From: Candidatus Saccharimonadota bacterium
GTDB lineage: Bacteria > Patescibacteria > Saccharimonadia > Saccharimonadales > Nanosyncoccaceae
NCBI GenBank assembly: GCA_017429465.1
Contig: JAFROU010000074.1
Coordinates: 1 to 7,288, forward strand
DNA length: 7,288 nucleotides
Direction: 5' to 3'
The notes below the pieces were generated by a model. It was not told the origin of the DNA. It worked only from the letters and a program-made list of their open reading frames with translations, and made no database searches. Position 1 is the stretch's first letter; each line of letters opens with the position of its first letter. A program made the position numbers and the translations under genes. Of the stretch, positions 1-6,465 are shown piece after piece.

Positions 1-2089
1 CTGGATCGCGGTCGACTGGATGGTTAACGGAACCGTAGCCAATGTTACAATCGTGCATTTTACGAATTACAGCTTCGAAGGCCTCGATATTATTAGATGG
101 GTCACCGTCAAGCTCGATGTAGGTAATGTGACCAGCGTTACATAGTTCGTGATATGGAGCTTCGATTTCAATTTTATCGAAGGCAGAAATTGGATAGTAG
201 ACTGGTACGTGGAAGGAATTGGTGTAGAATTCACGGTCAGTAACGCCTTTAATCTTGCCATACTCTTTGCGATCCATCTTGGTGAAGCGCCCAGCAATAC
301 CTTCAGCTGGAGTTGCGAGAAGAGAGAAGTTGAGATTGTACTTCTTGCAGTACATATCGCAGCGTTCACGCATATGGGTGACGATATCTAGGCCAAGCTC
401 GCGAGAGGTTTCATCTTCGCCGTGGTGTTTGCCGGTCATGGCGACAAGCGTTTCAGCAAGGCCGATGAAACCGATTGAAAGAGTACCATGCTTAATGACG
501 TCGCGTAAGGTGTCGTTTGGTCCAAGTTTTTCTGAACCGAACCAGTTGCCTTGCCCCATTAAGAATGGGAAGTTACGGACGTGTTGGCTGGCTTGAAAAT
601 CAAAGCGTTCGAGTAATTCGCCGGCGACTAAGTCCATTTTACTGTCAAGGTCTTTGTAAAAGGCTTGCCAGTCAGCTTCCTTGCGTTCGCCAAGAGCAAT
701 ACCGTGCTTAATACCGAGGCGGACAAGGTTGATGGTGGTAAAGCTGAGGTTGCCACGACCAGTAACGATGCCATCGGATTCTGGGAAGACTGAAGAAAAG
801 ACACGAGTGCGGCAGCCCATAGTAGCAATTTCAGTGCGGTAGTCACCCTTCTTGTAGTACTTCAAATTATATGGAGCATCAATGAAACAGAAATTTGGGA
901 AGAGACGCTTAGCGGAAACTTCCATAGAACGTTTGAAGAGGTCATAGTTTGGATCTTCTGGGTTGTAGTTGATTCCTTCTTTAACTTTAAAGATGCTGAT
1001 TGGGAAGATTGGAGTTTCGCCGTGACCAAGGCCATTAGCAGTAGCTTCGAGTAGGTTCTTTGAAACTAGACGGCCGGATGGGGTGGTGTCGGTACCAAAG
1101 TTAATTGAAGTAAATGGCACCTGAGCACCAGCACGGGAGTGCATTGTGTTGAGGTTGTGAACGAATCCTTCCATGGCTTGAAGGGTTTCGCGTTCGACGT
1201 CTTCGTTGGAAGCTTCAATGACAGATTTTGGCACCTTCATTTTTTCTAGCTTCTTATCGTCACCATATTGAGTGTTATCCGGAATCTCAATCTTGAGTTT
1301 TTTATCGGCAAATCGATTATATTTCTCAAGGTTGCGCTTTAAGGCTTTGCGATAGGACTTATCTACGCCTGGAGCCATAGCGTAGTCGAAGTTTGGAATC
1401 GACTGACCACCGTGTTGCTCGTTTTGGTTAGCTTGGAGCATGATAGCGGCGAGAGCGGCATAGGAACTAATGGAATTTGGGGTGCGAAGATGGCCATGGC
1501 CAGTATTAAAACCACCGTTCTCAAAGAGTACAAATGGATCGGATTGGCAGCAAGTCAAAGTACCGGTAGCATAGAAGTCAAGATCGTGAATATGAATGTC
1601 GCCGTTATCGTGAGCGAAGGCGTATTCTGGTCGCATTAATATTTCCTTTGCAAAGACCTTGGAGCCTTCGGCGCCAAATTGGAGCATTTTGCCCATAGCG
1701 GAGTTGCCATCAACGTTGGCGTTACCGCGTTTAACATCGGAATCTTCAGAAGCATCCGCGATTGCGATAGTTTTATAAATTTGCATCAGGTTACTTTTGG
1801 CTTCACGGACTTGATTGCGCTCTTGGCGATAAGTGATGTAAGCCTTGGCGGTCTTTTTAAACGATGACTCCATCAACACTTGTTCAACAACGTCTTGGAT
1901 TTGCTCTACGTTTGGAGTGCGACTTTTGATTGTCTCGTTGGCCTTTTCAACAACCTTTTCGGCAAGTTGTTTGGCTCTGGCTTCTTTGAATTCGCCAGTG
2001 GCTACGCCTGCTTTAGTGATCGCGGCAGTAATCTTTTCCGGATTAAAATCGACAATTTTACCGTCGCGCTTTACGATTTTTTTGAACAT
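1..2089 (-). CDS. nrdD: Anaerobic (class III) ribonucleoside-triphosphate reductase, partial (C-terminus beyond the left edge)
   Basis: This enzyme reduces ribonucleoside triphosphates to dNTPs under anoxia, using a glycyl radical installed by the activase NrdG. The frame is open from ATG 2089 to the window edge (about 696 residues), and AAGGAGGT ends ten bases before the ATG, which fixes the start. An ATP-cone comes first (about residues 1-90, KRDGKIVDFNPEKI at 7-20), the usual site of dATP/ATP allosteric control. The catalytic domain follows: HDNGDIHIHD at 160-169, TCC with C180/C181, HGGQSIPNFDYAMAPG from 225, MGCRTR with C426 (probable finger-loop thiyl cysteine), and LMGQGNWFGSEKLGPND further on. 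The last codons read NIGYGSVNHPVDRDP, where family members begin the zinc-binding cysteines and then the glycyl-radical motif. Both are therefore missing only because the window ends; no frameshift was seen. nrdG probably lies further left (inference). Family identity is secure; the exact roles of individual cysteines are inferred. Confidence 0.97.
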   Translation of the reverse strand, partial: MFKKIVKRDGKIVDFNPEKITAAITKAGVATGEFKEARAKQLAEKVVEKANETIKSRTPNVEQIQDVVEQVLMESSFKKTAKAYITYRQERNQVREAKSNLMQIYKTIAIADASEDSDVKRGNANVDGNSAMGKMLQFGAEGSKVFAKEILMRPEYAFAHDNGDIHIHDLDFYATGTLTCCQSDPFVLFENGGFNTGHGHLRTPNSISSYAALAAIMLQANQNEQHGGQSIPNFDYAMAPGVDKSYRKALKRNLEKYNRFADKKLKIEIPDNTQYGDDKKLEKMKVPKSVIEASNEDVERETLQAMEGFVHNLNTMHSRAGAQVPFTSINFGTDTTPSGRLVSKNLLEATANGLGHGETPIFPISIFKVKEGINYNPEDPNYDLFKRSMEVSAKRLFPNFCFIDAPYNLKYYKKGDYRTEIATMGCRTRVFSSVFPESDGIVTGRGNLSFTTINLVRLGIKHGIALGERKEADWQAFYKDLDSKMDLVAGELLERFDFQASQHVRNFPFLMGQGNWFGSEKLGPNDTLRDVIKHGTLSIGFIGLAETLVAMTGKHHGEDETSRELGLDIVTHMRERCDMYCKKYNLNFSLLATPAEGIAGRFTKMDRKEYGKIKGVTDREFYTNSFHVPVYYPISAFDKIEIEAPYHELCNAGHITYIELDGDPSNNIEAFEAVIRKMHDCNIGYGSVNHPVDRDP

Positions 2090-2098
2090 ATGAAATAG

Positions 2099-2107
2099 AC
2101 CTCCTTA
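2099..2107 (-). promoter_or_regulatory. Ribosome binding site of nrdD
   Basis: On the minus strand this reads TAAGGAGGT, a near-perfect anti-SD match, with about nine to ten bases to the ATG at 2089. It decides the nrdD start and contrasts with the two genes at 6178 and 6265, which have no such site. Confidence 0.88.
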
Positions 2108-2148
2108 ACAGTATTTCAGTATGAGTTTATATTTTTGGTAATAACCTG

Positions 2149-2164
2149 ACGCTATATCTAGTGT
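2149..2164. promoter_or_regulatory. NrdR box 2, just downstream of the nrdD start site
   Basis: The plus strand reads ACGCTATATCTAGTGT, 14 of 16 to the NrdR consensus. It begins 33 bp from box 1, close to three helical turns. This is the usual tandem arrangement, with both boxes on one face of the helix for cooperative NrdR binding. It covers roughly +3 to +18 of the predicted nrdD transcript. Confidence 0.85.
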
Positions 2165-2173
2165 CTTGCAAGT

Positions 2174-2203
2174 ATTGTACTACACTATATATAGCGGTGT
2201 CAA
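2174..2203 (-). promoter_or_regulatory. Sigma70-type promoter of nrdD
   Basis: On the minus strand a perfect -35 TTGACA (2203-2198) is followed by an 18-bp spacer and the -10 TACAAT (2179-2174). The predicted start is near 2167, giving a leader of about 78 nt before ATG 2089. The spacer is occupied almost exactly by an NrdR-like box, and a second box starts just downstream of the start site, so a bound repressor would cover both promoter and start. Confidence 0.85.
2182..2197. promoter_or_regulatory. NrdR box 1, within the nrdD promoter spacer
   Basis: The plus strand reads ACACTATATATAGCGG, matching 14 of 16 positions of the known NrdR palindrome ACACWATATATWGTGT. It fills the -35/-10 spacer of the nrdD promoter. 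NrdR is an ATP-cone zinc-finger repressor of ribonucleotide reductase genes, so repression of nrdD is the expected role. The nrdR gene itself is not in the window. Confidence 0.85.
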
Positions 2204-2221
2204 TAGTATTTATGGCTTTTA

Positions 2222-2242
2222 TTGTTGTTATATTTACAACAA
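2222..2242. repeat. Inverted repeat TTGTTGT-N7-ACAACAA
   Basis: Perfect 7-bp arms (2222-2228 and 2236-2242) flank a 7-bp AT-rich centre. It lies 20-40 bp upstream of the nrdD -35 box. Nothing T-rich follows that would make it a terminator. It could be an operator for another regulator of nrdD or chance in AT-rich DNA; I do not recognise the site. Confidence 0.3.
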
Positions 2243-2290
2243 GCAACAGGGGTGGTTTGCGCTATTTTTATAAAAATGTTGTAATTTTGC

Positions 2291-2306
2291 ACGCTACATT
2301 TAGCGT
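2291..2306. promoter_or_regulatory. Upstream NrdR-like box 3
   Basis: ACGCTACATTTAGCGT is a palindrome with perfect 6-bp arms (ACGCTA/TAGCGT) around a 4-bp centre, and it matches the NrdR consensus at 12 of 16 positions. It lies about 125-140 bp upstream of the nrdD start site and about 85-100 bp upstream of the predicted start of the rightward lipoprotein gene. It pairs with a weaker box 32 bp away. The target gene is unclear. Confidence 0.55.
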
Positions 2307-2322
2307 TCTTGTTTGTGCTTAG

Positions 2323-2338
2323 ACACTAAATGTGGGTG
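2323..2338. promoter_or_regulatory. Upstream NrdR-like box 4 (degenerate)
   Basis: ACACTAAATGTGGGTG keeps a good left half (ACACTA) but matches the NrdR consensus at only about 10 of 16 positions. Taken alone it would be ignored. It is listed because it sits 32 bp from box 3, nearly repeating the 33-bp spacing of the nrdD promoter pair. Confidence 0.35.
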
Positions 2339-2355
2339 ACTGTTTTTGCCTGCTC

Positions 2356-2384
2356 TTTACTTTTTTAAAAAAATATGCGATAAT
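2356..2384 (+). promoter_or_regulatory. Promoter of the lipoprotein gene
   Basis: A -35-like TTTACT (2356-2361), a 17-bp spacer and the -10 GATAAT (2379-2384) preceded by TG at 2376-2377 make an extended -10 promoter. The start would be near 2391, giving a leader of about 43 nt before the TTG start. It lies downstream of NrdR-like boxes 3 and 4 rather than overlapping them. Confidence 0.6.
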
Positions 2385-2420
2385 AATTTTACAAGTTTTT
2401 ACGAACTTAGTTCTTTAAAA

Positions 2421-2427
2421 GGGGGTG
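2421..2427 (+). promoter_or_regulatory. Ribosome binding site that decides the lipoprotein start
   Basis: GGGGGTG lies six bases before TTG 2434. The GTG at 2425 is part of this ribosome binding site and so cannot be the start. Translation from TTG 2434 gives a textbook lipoprotein signal beginning MKRLVS. Confidence 0.75.
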
Positions 2428-2433
2428 ATTGTT

Positions 2434-3111
2434 TTGAAACGTCTTGTTTCGATGATTCTGGTGTTGATTCTCTGCCTTTCTCTTTGTGCATGTGGTTCTA
2501 AAAAGCCCGATAGTGAGGTAGTCAATACTCCAGCCGTTGGAGGCAGTGAAGGTAATGATTCGATCGTTAATCCTGAACCGGTGCAGCCTGATCCAAATGC
2601 TGGTATCTTTGAAGATGCGGATGCTGTGGACGCCGAAGAATACTGGGAGGGTGACACCTTTATGCTATATAAATTCGCTAGCGATTTGGGCTACAGTGTC
2701 ATTCCTTCAATGGATCCTGAAAACCCAAATTCCATAGCGGTTTACATGTATGATGGCTGTTGTGTTTATGGTATTCCTAGATCTATCAACATCTATTTGA
2801 CTGCCACTGACGGAAAAATGTATCACTTAGCAATTTATCCTTACGGAGATATCCTTACGGCTCCAACTTATGGTGATTATGCGATTAAAATTCGCGAAAA
2901 TGAAAAATATGATACTTGGACAACCGTAGAAGAAAAAGTTACCATGTATTTCGTTAATCTCCTAGTGTGGACTAGATTCTCGAGAGATATGAATGATTTG
3001 CCTTGTAAGATTTTTAGTTCCGTAGAGCTAGAAAATATTGCTTACAATGATCATGGCAGTATTGACCCCTATCTTTGCAGAGAGATTGAGAGTACAAAAA
3101 TCATCTACTGA
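2434..3111 (+). CDS. Putative secreted lipoprotein of unknown function
   Basis: The product is 225 aa from a TTG start. Residues 1-20 are a lipoprotein signal: MKRLVS, a hydrophobic core of Leu/Ile/Val, then the lipobox LCAC with Cys20 as the probable lipidated residue, followed by GSKK. Residues about 25-75 are a low-complexity acidic, Pro/Asn/Gly-rich linker, as in surface lipoproteins that hold a domain away from the membrane. Residues about 75-225 form a compact mixed domain with many Tyr and four cysteines (C109, C110, C191, C215), which may form disulfides. I recognise no family and assign no function. It has its own promoter and a strong terminator, so it is monocistronic and divergent from nrdD. 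The TTG start, ribosome binding site and signal style resemble lipoproteins of Clostridia, so horizontal acquisition is possible (inference). Confidence 0.85.
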   Translation: MKRLVSMILVLILCLSLCACGSKKPDSEVVNTPAVGGSEGNDSIVNPEPVQPDPNAGIFEDADAVDAEEYWEGDTFMLYKFASDLGYSVIPSMDPENPNSIAVYMYDGCCVYGIPRSINIYLTATDGKMYHLAIYPYGDILTAPTYGDYAIKIRENEKYDTWTTVEEKVTMYFVNLLVWTRFSRDMNDLPCKIFSSVELENIAYNDHGSIDPYLCREIESTKIIY

Positions 3112-3120
3112 AACAATCAA

Positions 3121-3150
3121 AAAAATGTGCCCCATTCGGGGCACTTTTTT
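3121..3150. terminator. Bidirectional intrinsic terminator between convergent genes
   Basis: The stem GTGCCCC (3127-3133) and GGGGCAC (3138-3144) closes an ATTC loop. T6 follows on the plus side, and an A-run on the left gives a U-run for minus-strand transcripts. It ends the lipoprotein gene 9 bp after its stop. For the leftward gene, the TAA (3151-3149) reaches into the hairpin's flanking tract. Confidence 0.93.
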
Positions 3151-6100
3151 ATACGGTTGCTACGCGATTCCTAATATCATTATATATAATATATTTTGGC
3201 TCAATTGTTTCTGGCATAACTTTAGCGATGGTGTTATTTTCAAAGAATATCGTATCATCTTTCTTTTCTTCTTTTACGAAATGGTAGCGCTCGGTAGGAT
3301 CGTATTCGGCAAGATATTTATAATAGTCAATAGTATCAAGAATAGCTATGACATTTTCTTTAGTGAGGCCAGATTTACGAGCGAGTACACCTTCGTATGA
3401 ATTGTCTAATGGATGCTCTTTGTAGTATTCTTCAAGGTATGCTTCTTCAGAGGTCTTATCAATCAGACCCATTGCTTTTGCGAGGCGTTGATCTTCTAGG
3501 AAACGCTGGTAGTATTTTCCCTCCGTTTCCCACTTAGGCGAGTCGGTCATAAATGTAGTATCTACTTCATCGCCGCCAGCAACGCAGGACGCGCCAGACA
3601 CCCAGCCCATATGTTTAATGACTGAATCGTTCTGGACGACGTCGATCATATCTCCTAGGACTGGCACGGCGCCGAGGACTGAATTACCAATCGTATTCAC
3701 AAATGTTGAACCAGTGCGCACGTCCATGAAACTCATAAAATCATTGGCGATGTTTTGGTCGGCGACACCGAATGATGAGCTACGATTAGAACAGTAGTTA
3801 ATATATAAAGCAAGATTTGATTTGTCTTGTATTTTAGGCACTTCCAATCCATCACTATCGTCTGTAAAATTTTTAAGATTATGTGTGGATACGATGCTGT
3901 CGACAGTGTTAACAATATCGGCTGGATTATCATCTAAGGTGTCTACATCTGTAATAATATATGGGTTACAGAAAGCGTCTCCTTTAGCATCTATTGACTC
4001 TAGATATGGACAGTCGCCAGTGTTTTTAATGAAATTAGTAGCGCTAATTGCAGAAGCGGAAGGCAGAAGTGCGGTTATGGAATTGCTAGTAATATTACTT
4101 AGCGAAGCAAGTACTCCAGTAAGTGATGACTTTGTTGTACTAAAGGCGGCTATTTGTTGAACGAGACTGCCAAAGAATGTGTATTTTGAAGTAATATCAA
4201 ACGGGCTTAGGGTTTCTCTTTCAAACCGCGCCTTTTCAGCAATAACTTTTCCTTGTTCAATCTTAAATGCTATTAATTTCTGTTCGTTAGACAGGGAGCC
4301 TCCACCTGCCCTATGGTTCACCCCCATATACATATTAGATCCAGATACTATTGCGTTGCCAAGATGCTCCCCGGCTAGGTCTGAAATTAAATCTCTTTCG
4401 AATACAGTCACGAGAAACGGCAGTAATGCGCTTGTGACTACCGTAAATGCGAGAGCGATGCCAACACTTACAATCGCACCACCAAGCGAATCAACTATTG
4501 CCCTAACGATGCAGCCAATTCCAAGTGATATTACGCAGAACGCGATGGTCATGCCGTCCAAAATTGCGCCGATTGCGGCAGCAGCCAGTTTAGCAATTGA
4601 ACAAGAGACGGCTGCTGCAATTGAGCTACCTATTAGTCCAAGTATTGTATTAAGTTTACTACCGATGTTGAAGGATTGTACGCTTTCGTCTTCAAGATTA
4701 ACTGCTGTATTTCCGTATAATGCCGCCATGGCATTAGCTTGCATAGCAGTCATATCTTCTCTGATTACAGTTTTTTCAGTATCAACTTCGTCGCCGTTGA
4801 TATTTTTGTTCTGGCCAAATAGTTCAGTAATGCTATTGTATATTTTACCGCCAAACGTTGGCTTATCTATTTCTGTATCAATTGGAGTAGTCAATCCAAT
4901 TGCAAATTCATTAATTGGAGATCCATCGCCATCGCCAGCTTGAGCTTTCTGAACTGCTTCAAAAAAGCCCGAGACGAATGACATTATTTGCATACTTTCG
5001 CGGGCAACTACGAGCAGGTTGACGGCACCAATAAAACCGGCAACCGCGCAGGTGAGATTTACAGCTGCACTGGTAATGCTCGAAGCTGATTTCTTGTATT
5101 TTGCTCCAAGTTCGTCTAATTTGGCTTTAATTTCTGCTTTTGTAGCACCGGTGGTCTTTAGCTTAATGCTTTCTGACTCGGTGTCGATATCATATTCAGT
5201 ACGAGTTCCGGTAACTTTACCATTGTCGTCTCGAGTCTCCGTGGTAGTAGCATCTTCGTCGTGGACTCTAGCGGTCATACTGACTTCGTCATCGACATTA
5301 TTTTTCATCAGTTCGATGGTGGCGCTCTTAGAATTACCCGTCTCCTCGACTTTTTCTTGATACTTTTTAAAGAGATTGCGAGTGATTTTGTTACTCTTCA
5401 AGATTCTTACGGCTAGCGCGTCGAACCAGGCGGCGATCGAACCGCGCCAAGTACGGGAGCTAGCAATATATCCATTTCTAAAATCAGGAAAATTATCGTA
5501 GGCTCGATCAAACGAGAAGACTCCCATGAAATTGTCTTCAATTTTGATTTTTTGTCCGTCTACTTCGATTTCGCCGCCACGGATACGAGCCGCCAAAGTT
5601 TCATCTGGTGTAATAATAGATTTTTTACTTGAGCCATCATCAAACACGAAGACGGTTGAGGTTCTGGTTTTGCCGCCAGCGTCTGTATAAGTAAAATCTG
5701 TGGGTTCAATACCCTGGGTTTTTAGTTTCTTAGTTTGCCATTCTGTGAGTTTAAACTTCTGAGTCCCAAAAATTGTCGACTTGCGACAGTCTACAGTAGT
5801 CTTTGGATTAATCTGAGTTTTAAAAAAGTAGTCTGATCTTAACTGCGTAGAGGTTTGGAGAGTATCAAAAACTTCTTGCAAGTTGGCAATTAAACTGAAC
5901 GGTAATGTAAAAACACCAGAAATAAGAGCAAAACCACCGCCAAAGATAAGACCTAGAATCGCAAACATTGGTCCTTTTTTGACTTTCATTCTAGCCTTTT
6001 GTTCGCTTGGTCCATTAACGTTGGTGGTAAACTGATTGTCTAAGTCTTCCTCTGCCGAAAGAGCACCAGAAACTGAATCGTCTGCCTCCTCGATTTCTTT

Positions 6101-6178
6101 TTTTGCAGTATCGTCCTCGGCCTTTTTGAGGCCGTATTTTTCATCTATTTTTTTCGTTGGATCCATTTCAAGAGCCAT
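3149..6178 (-). CDS. Large polytopic membrane protein, uncharacterised (possible secretion-system component)
   Basis: The product is 1009 aa from ATG 6178; an in-frame ATG at 6226 exists but lies upstream of the predicted promoter. Residues 1-69 are a charged, Glu/Lys-rich cytoplasmic tail without a signal peptide. A first membrane segment spans about 71-98, preceded by Lys/Arg, so the N-terminus is probably inside. About 100-365 is a soluble, Thr/Asp-rich domain with one cysteine (C131). A second hydrophobic segment lies at about 368-393 and a dense cluster of Ala/Gly/Ile-rich helices at about 510-593. About 600-1009 is soluble, with cysteines C723, C737, C796 and C865 and a Tyr/Glu-rich end. 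Soluble domains around a central helix cluster recall VirB6/TrbL-like type IV secretion proteins, and large proteins of this kind occur in Saccharibacteria, but this is inference and no diagnostic motif was seen. It is monocistronic by its own promoter and terminator. Confidence 0.8.
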   Translation of the reverse strand: MALEMDPTKKIDEKYGLKKAEDDTAKKEIEEADDSVSGALSAEEDLDNQFTTNVNGPSEQKARMKVKKGPMFAILGLIFGGGFALISGVFTLPFSLIANLQEVFDTLQTSTQLRSDYFFKTQINPKTTVDCRKSTIFGTQKFKLTEWQTKKLKTQGIEPTDFTYTDAGGKTRTSTVFVFDDGSSKKSIITPDETLAARIRGGEIEVDGQKIKIEDNFMGVFSFDRAYDNFPDFRNGYIASSRTWRGSIAAWFDALAVRILKSNKITRNLFKKYQEKVEETGNSKSATIELMKNNVDDEVSMTARVHDEDATTTETRDDNGKVTGTRTEYDIDTESESIKLKTTGATKAEIKAKLDELGAKYKKSASSITSAAVNLTCAVAGFIGAVNLLVVARESMQIMSFVSGFFEAVQKAQAGDGDGSPINEFAIGLTTPIDTEIDKPTFGGKIYNSITELFGQNKNINGDEVDTEKTVIREDMTAMQANAMAALYGNTAVNLEDESVQSFNIGSKLNTILGLIGSSIAAAVSCSIAKLAAAAIGAILDGMTIAFCVISLGIGCIVRAIVDSLGGAIVSVGIALAFTVVTSALLPFLVTVFERDLISDLAGEHLGNAIVSGSNMYMGVNHRAGGGSLSNEQKLIAFKIEQGKVIAEKARFERETLSPFDITSKYTFFGSLVQQIAAFSTTKSSLTGVLASLSNITSNSITALLPSASAISATNFIKNTGDCPYLESIDAKGDAFCNPYIITDVDTLDDNPADIVNTVDSIVSTHNLKNFTDDSDGLEVPKIQDKSNLALYINYCSNRSSSFGVADQNIANDFMSFMDVRTGSTFVNTIGNSVLGAVPVLGDMIDVVQNDSVIKHMGWVSGASCVAGGDEVDTTFMTDSPKWETEGKYYQRFLEDQRLAKAMGLIDKTSEEAYLEEYYKEHPLDNSYEGVLARKSGLTKENVIAILDTIDYYKYLAEYDPTERYHFVKEEKKDDTIFFENNTIAKVMPETIEPKYIIYNDIRNRVATV

Positions 6179-6184
6179 AACTAT

Positions 6185-6213
6185 ATTATATATGATTCGT
6201 AGAAAAACGTAAA
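6185..6213 (-). promoter_or_regulatory. Promoter giving a leaderless transcript of the 1009-aa gene
   Basis: On the minus strand -35 TTTACG (6213-6208), a 17-bp spacer and a perfect -10 TATAAT (6190-6185) are followed by ATAGTT and then the ATG at 6178. The expected start nucleotide, seven bases past the -10, is the A of that ATG. No Shine-Dalgarno sequence precedes the ATG, consistent with leaderless translation. Confidence 0.7.
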
Positions 6214-6226
6214 CGGAATAGTTCAC

Positions 6227-6254
6227 TTGATTTTATCTAGAATTGTGATATAAA
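6227..6254 (+). promoter_or_regulatory. Promoter of the 66-aa gene, near leaderless
   Basis: -35 TTGATT (6227-6232), a 16-bp spacer and -10 TATAAA (6249-6254) place the start near 6261-6262, only three or four bases before ATG 6265. There is no ribosome binding site. Its -35 is 13 bp from the -35 of the opposite promoter, so the two are arranged back to back in an 86-bp gap. Confidence 0.6.
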
Positions 6255-6264
6255 AATTAATAAG

Positions 6265-6465
6265 ATGACACGAAACAAACATCAGAATAATGGAATATAT
6301 GAGCCGGAAAAATGCTGGGTTGGTGATACGCATAAAATATGTTATTCCTCTCGTGAAGAAGCTGAGGCTGCTGCGCGGGTGGCGGAATATGACCATAATA
6401 TTGCTGGACTAACGGTTTATAAGTGCGAATATGGCGATCATTGGCACTTGAGTTCTAAACACTAA
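6265..6465 (+). CDS. Small Cys/His protein with a C-terminal GDHWHLSS motif
   Basis: The 66-aa product opens with MTRNKHQNNG. It has a central helix rich in Ala/Glu (about 28-44, SSREEAEAAARVAEYDH) and ends YKCEYGDHWHLSSKH. Cysteines 17, 26 and 54 and histidines 59 and 61 could bind a metal. Small proteins with the pattern 'K.CY.S..EA..AA ... Y.C..G.HWHLTS' are widespread in Actinobacteria, phages and CPR genomes, usually of unknown function and sometimes zinc-ribbon-like. Here the second Cys of a CxxC pair is absent. The composition, conserved-looking motif and matching promoter support a real gene. It overlaps the convergent gene by 11 bp, and no terminator separates them. Function unknown; nucleic-acid binding is only a guess. 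Confidence 0.75.
   Translation: MTRNKHQNNGIYEPEKCWVGDTHKICYSSREEAEAAARVAEYDHNIAGLTVYKCEYGDHWHLSSKH

Noticed and set aside
1..60. nrdD as a truncated pseudogene lacking zinc and glycyl-radical sites
   Set aside because: The frame is still open at the window edge and the sequence ends exactly where the zinc-site region normally begins.
149..2098. Several short open frames on both strands within nrdD
   Set aside because: The continuous nrdD frame on the minus strand shows family motifs along its full length, so these are shadows.
2425..2433. GTG 2425 as the lipoprotein start
   Set aside because: This GTG is part of the GGGGGTG ribosome binding site; TTG 2434 is correctly spaced and gives a normal signal peptide.
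3038..3400. 120-aa plus-strand open frame
   Set aside because: It starts inside the lipoprotein gene, reads straight through the strong terminator, and continues antisense to the large membrane gene.
4179..4943. 254-aa open frame on the plus strand opposite the 1009-aa gene
   Set aside because: It is the antisense shadow of the Ala/Gly/Ile-rich helix region. It has no promoter or ribosome binding site, and the minus frame is coherent and far longer.
6179..6226. N-terminal extension of the 1009-aa protein from ATG 6226
   Set aside because: The -10 TATAAT and -35 lie within these codons, there is no ribosome binding site, and MALEMDPTKK is a more natural start.
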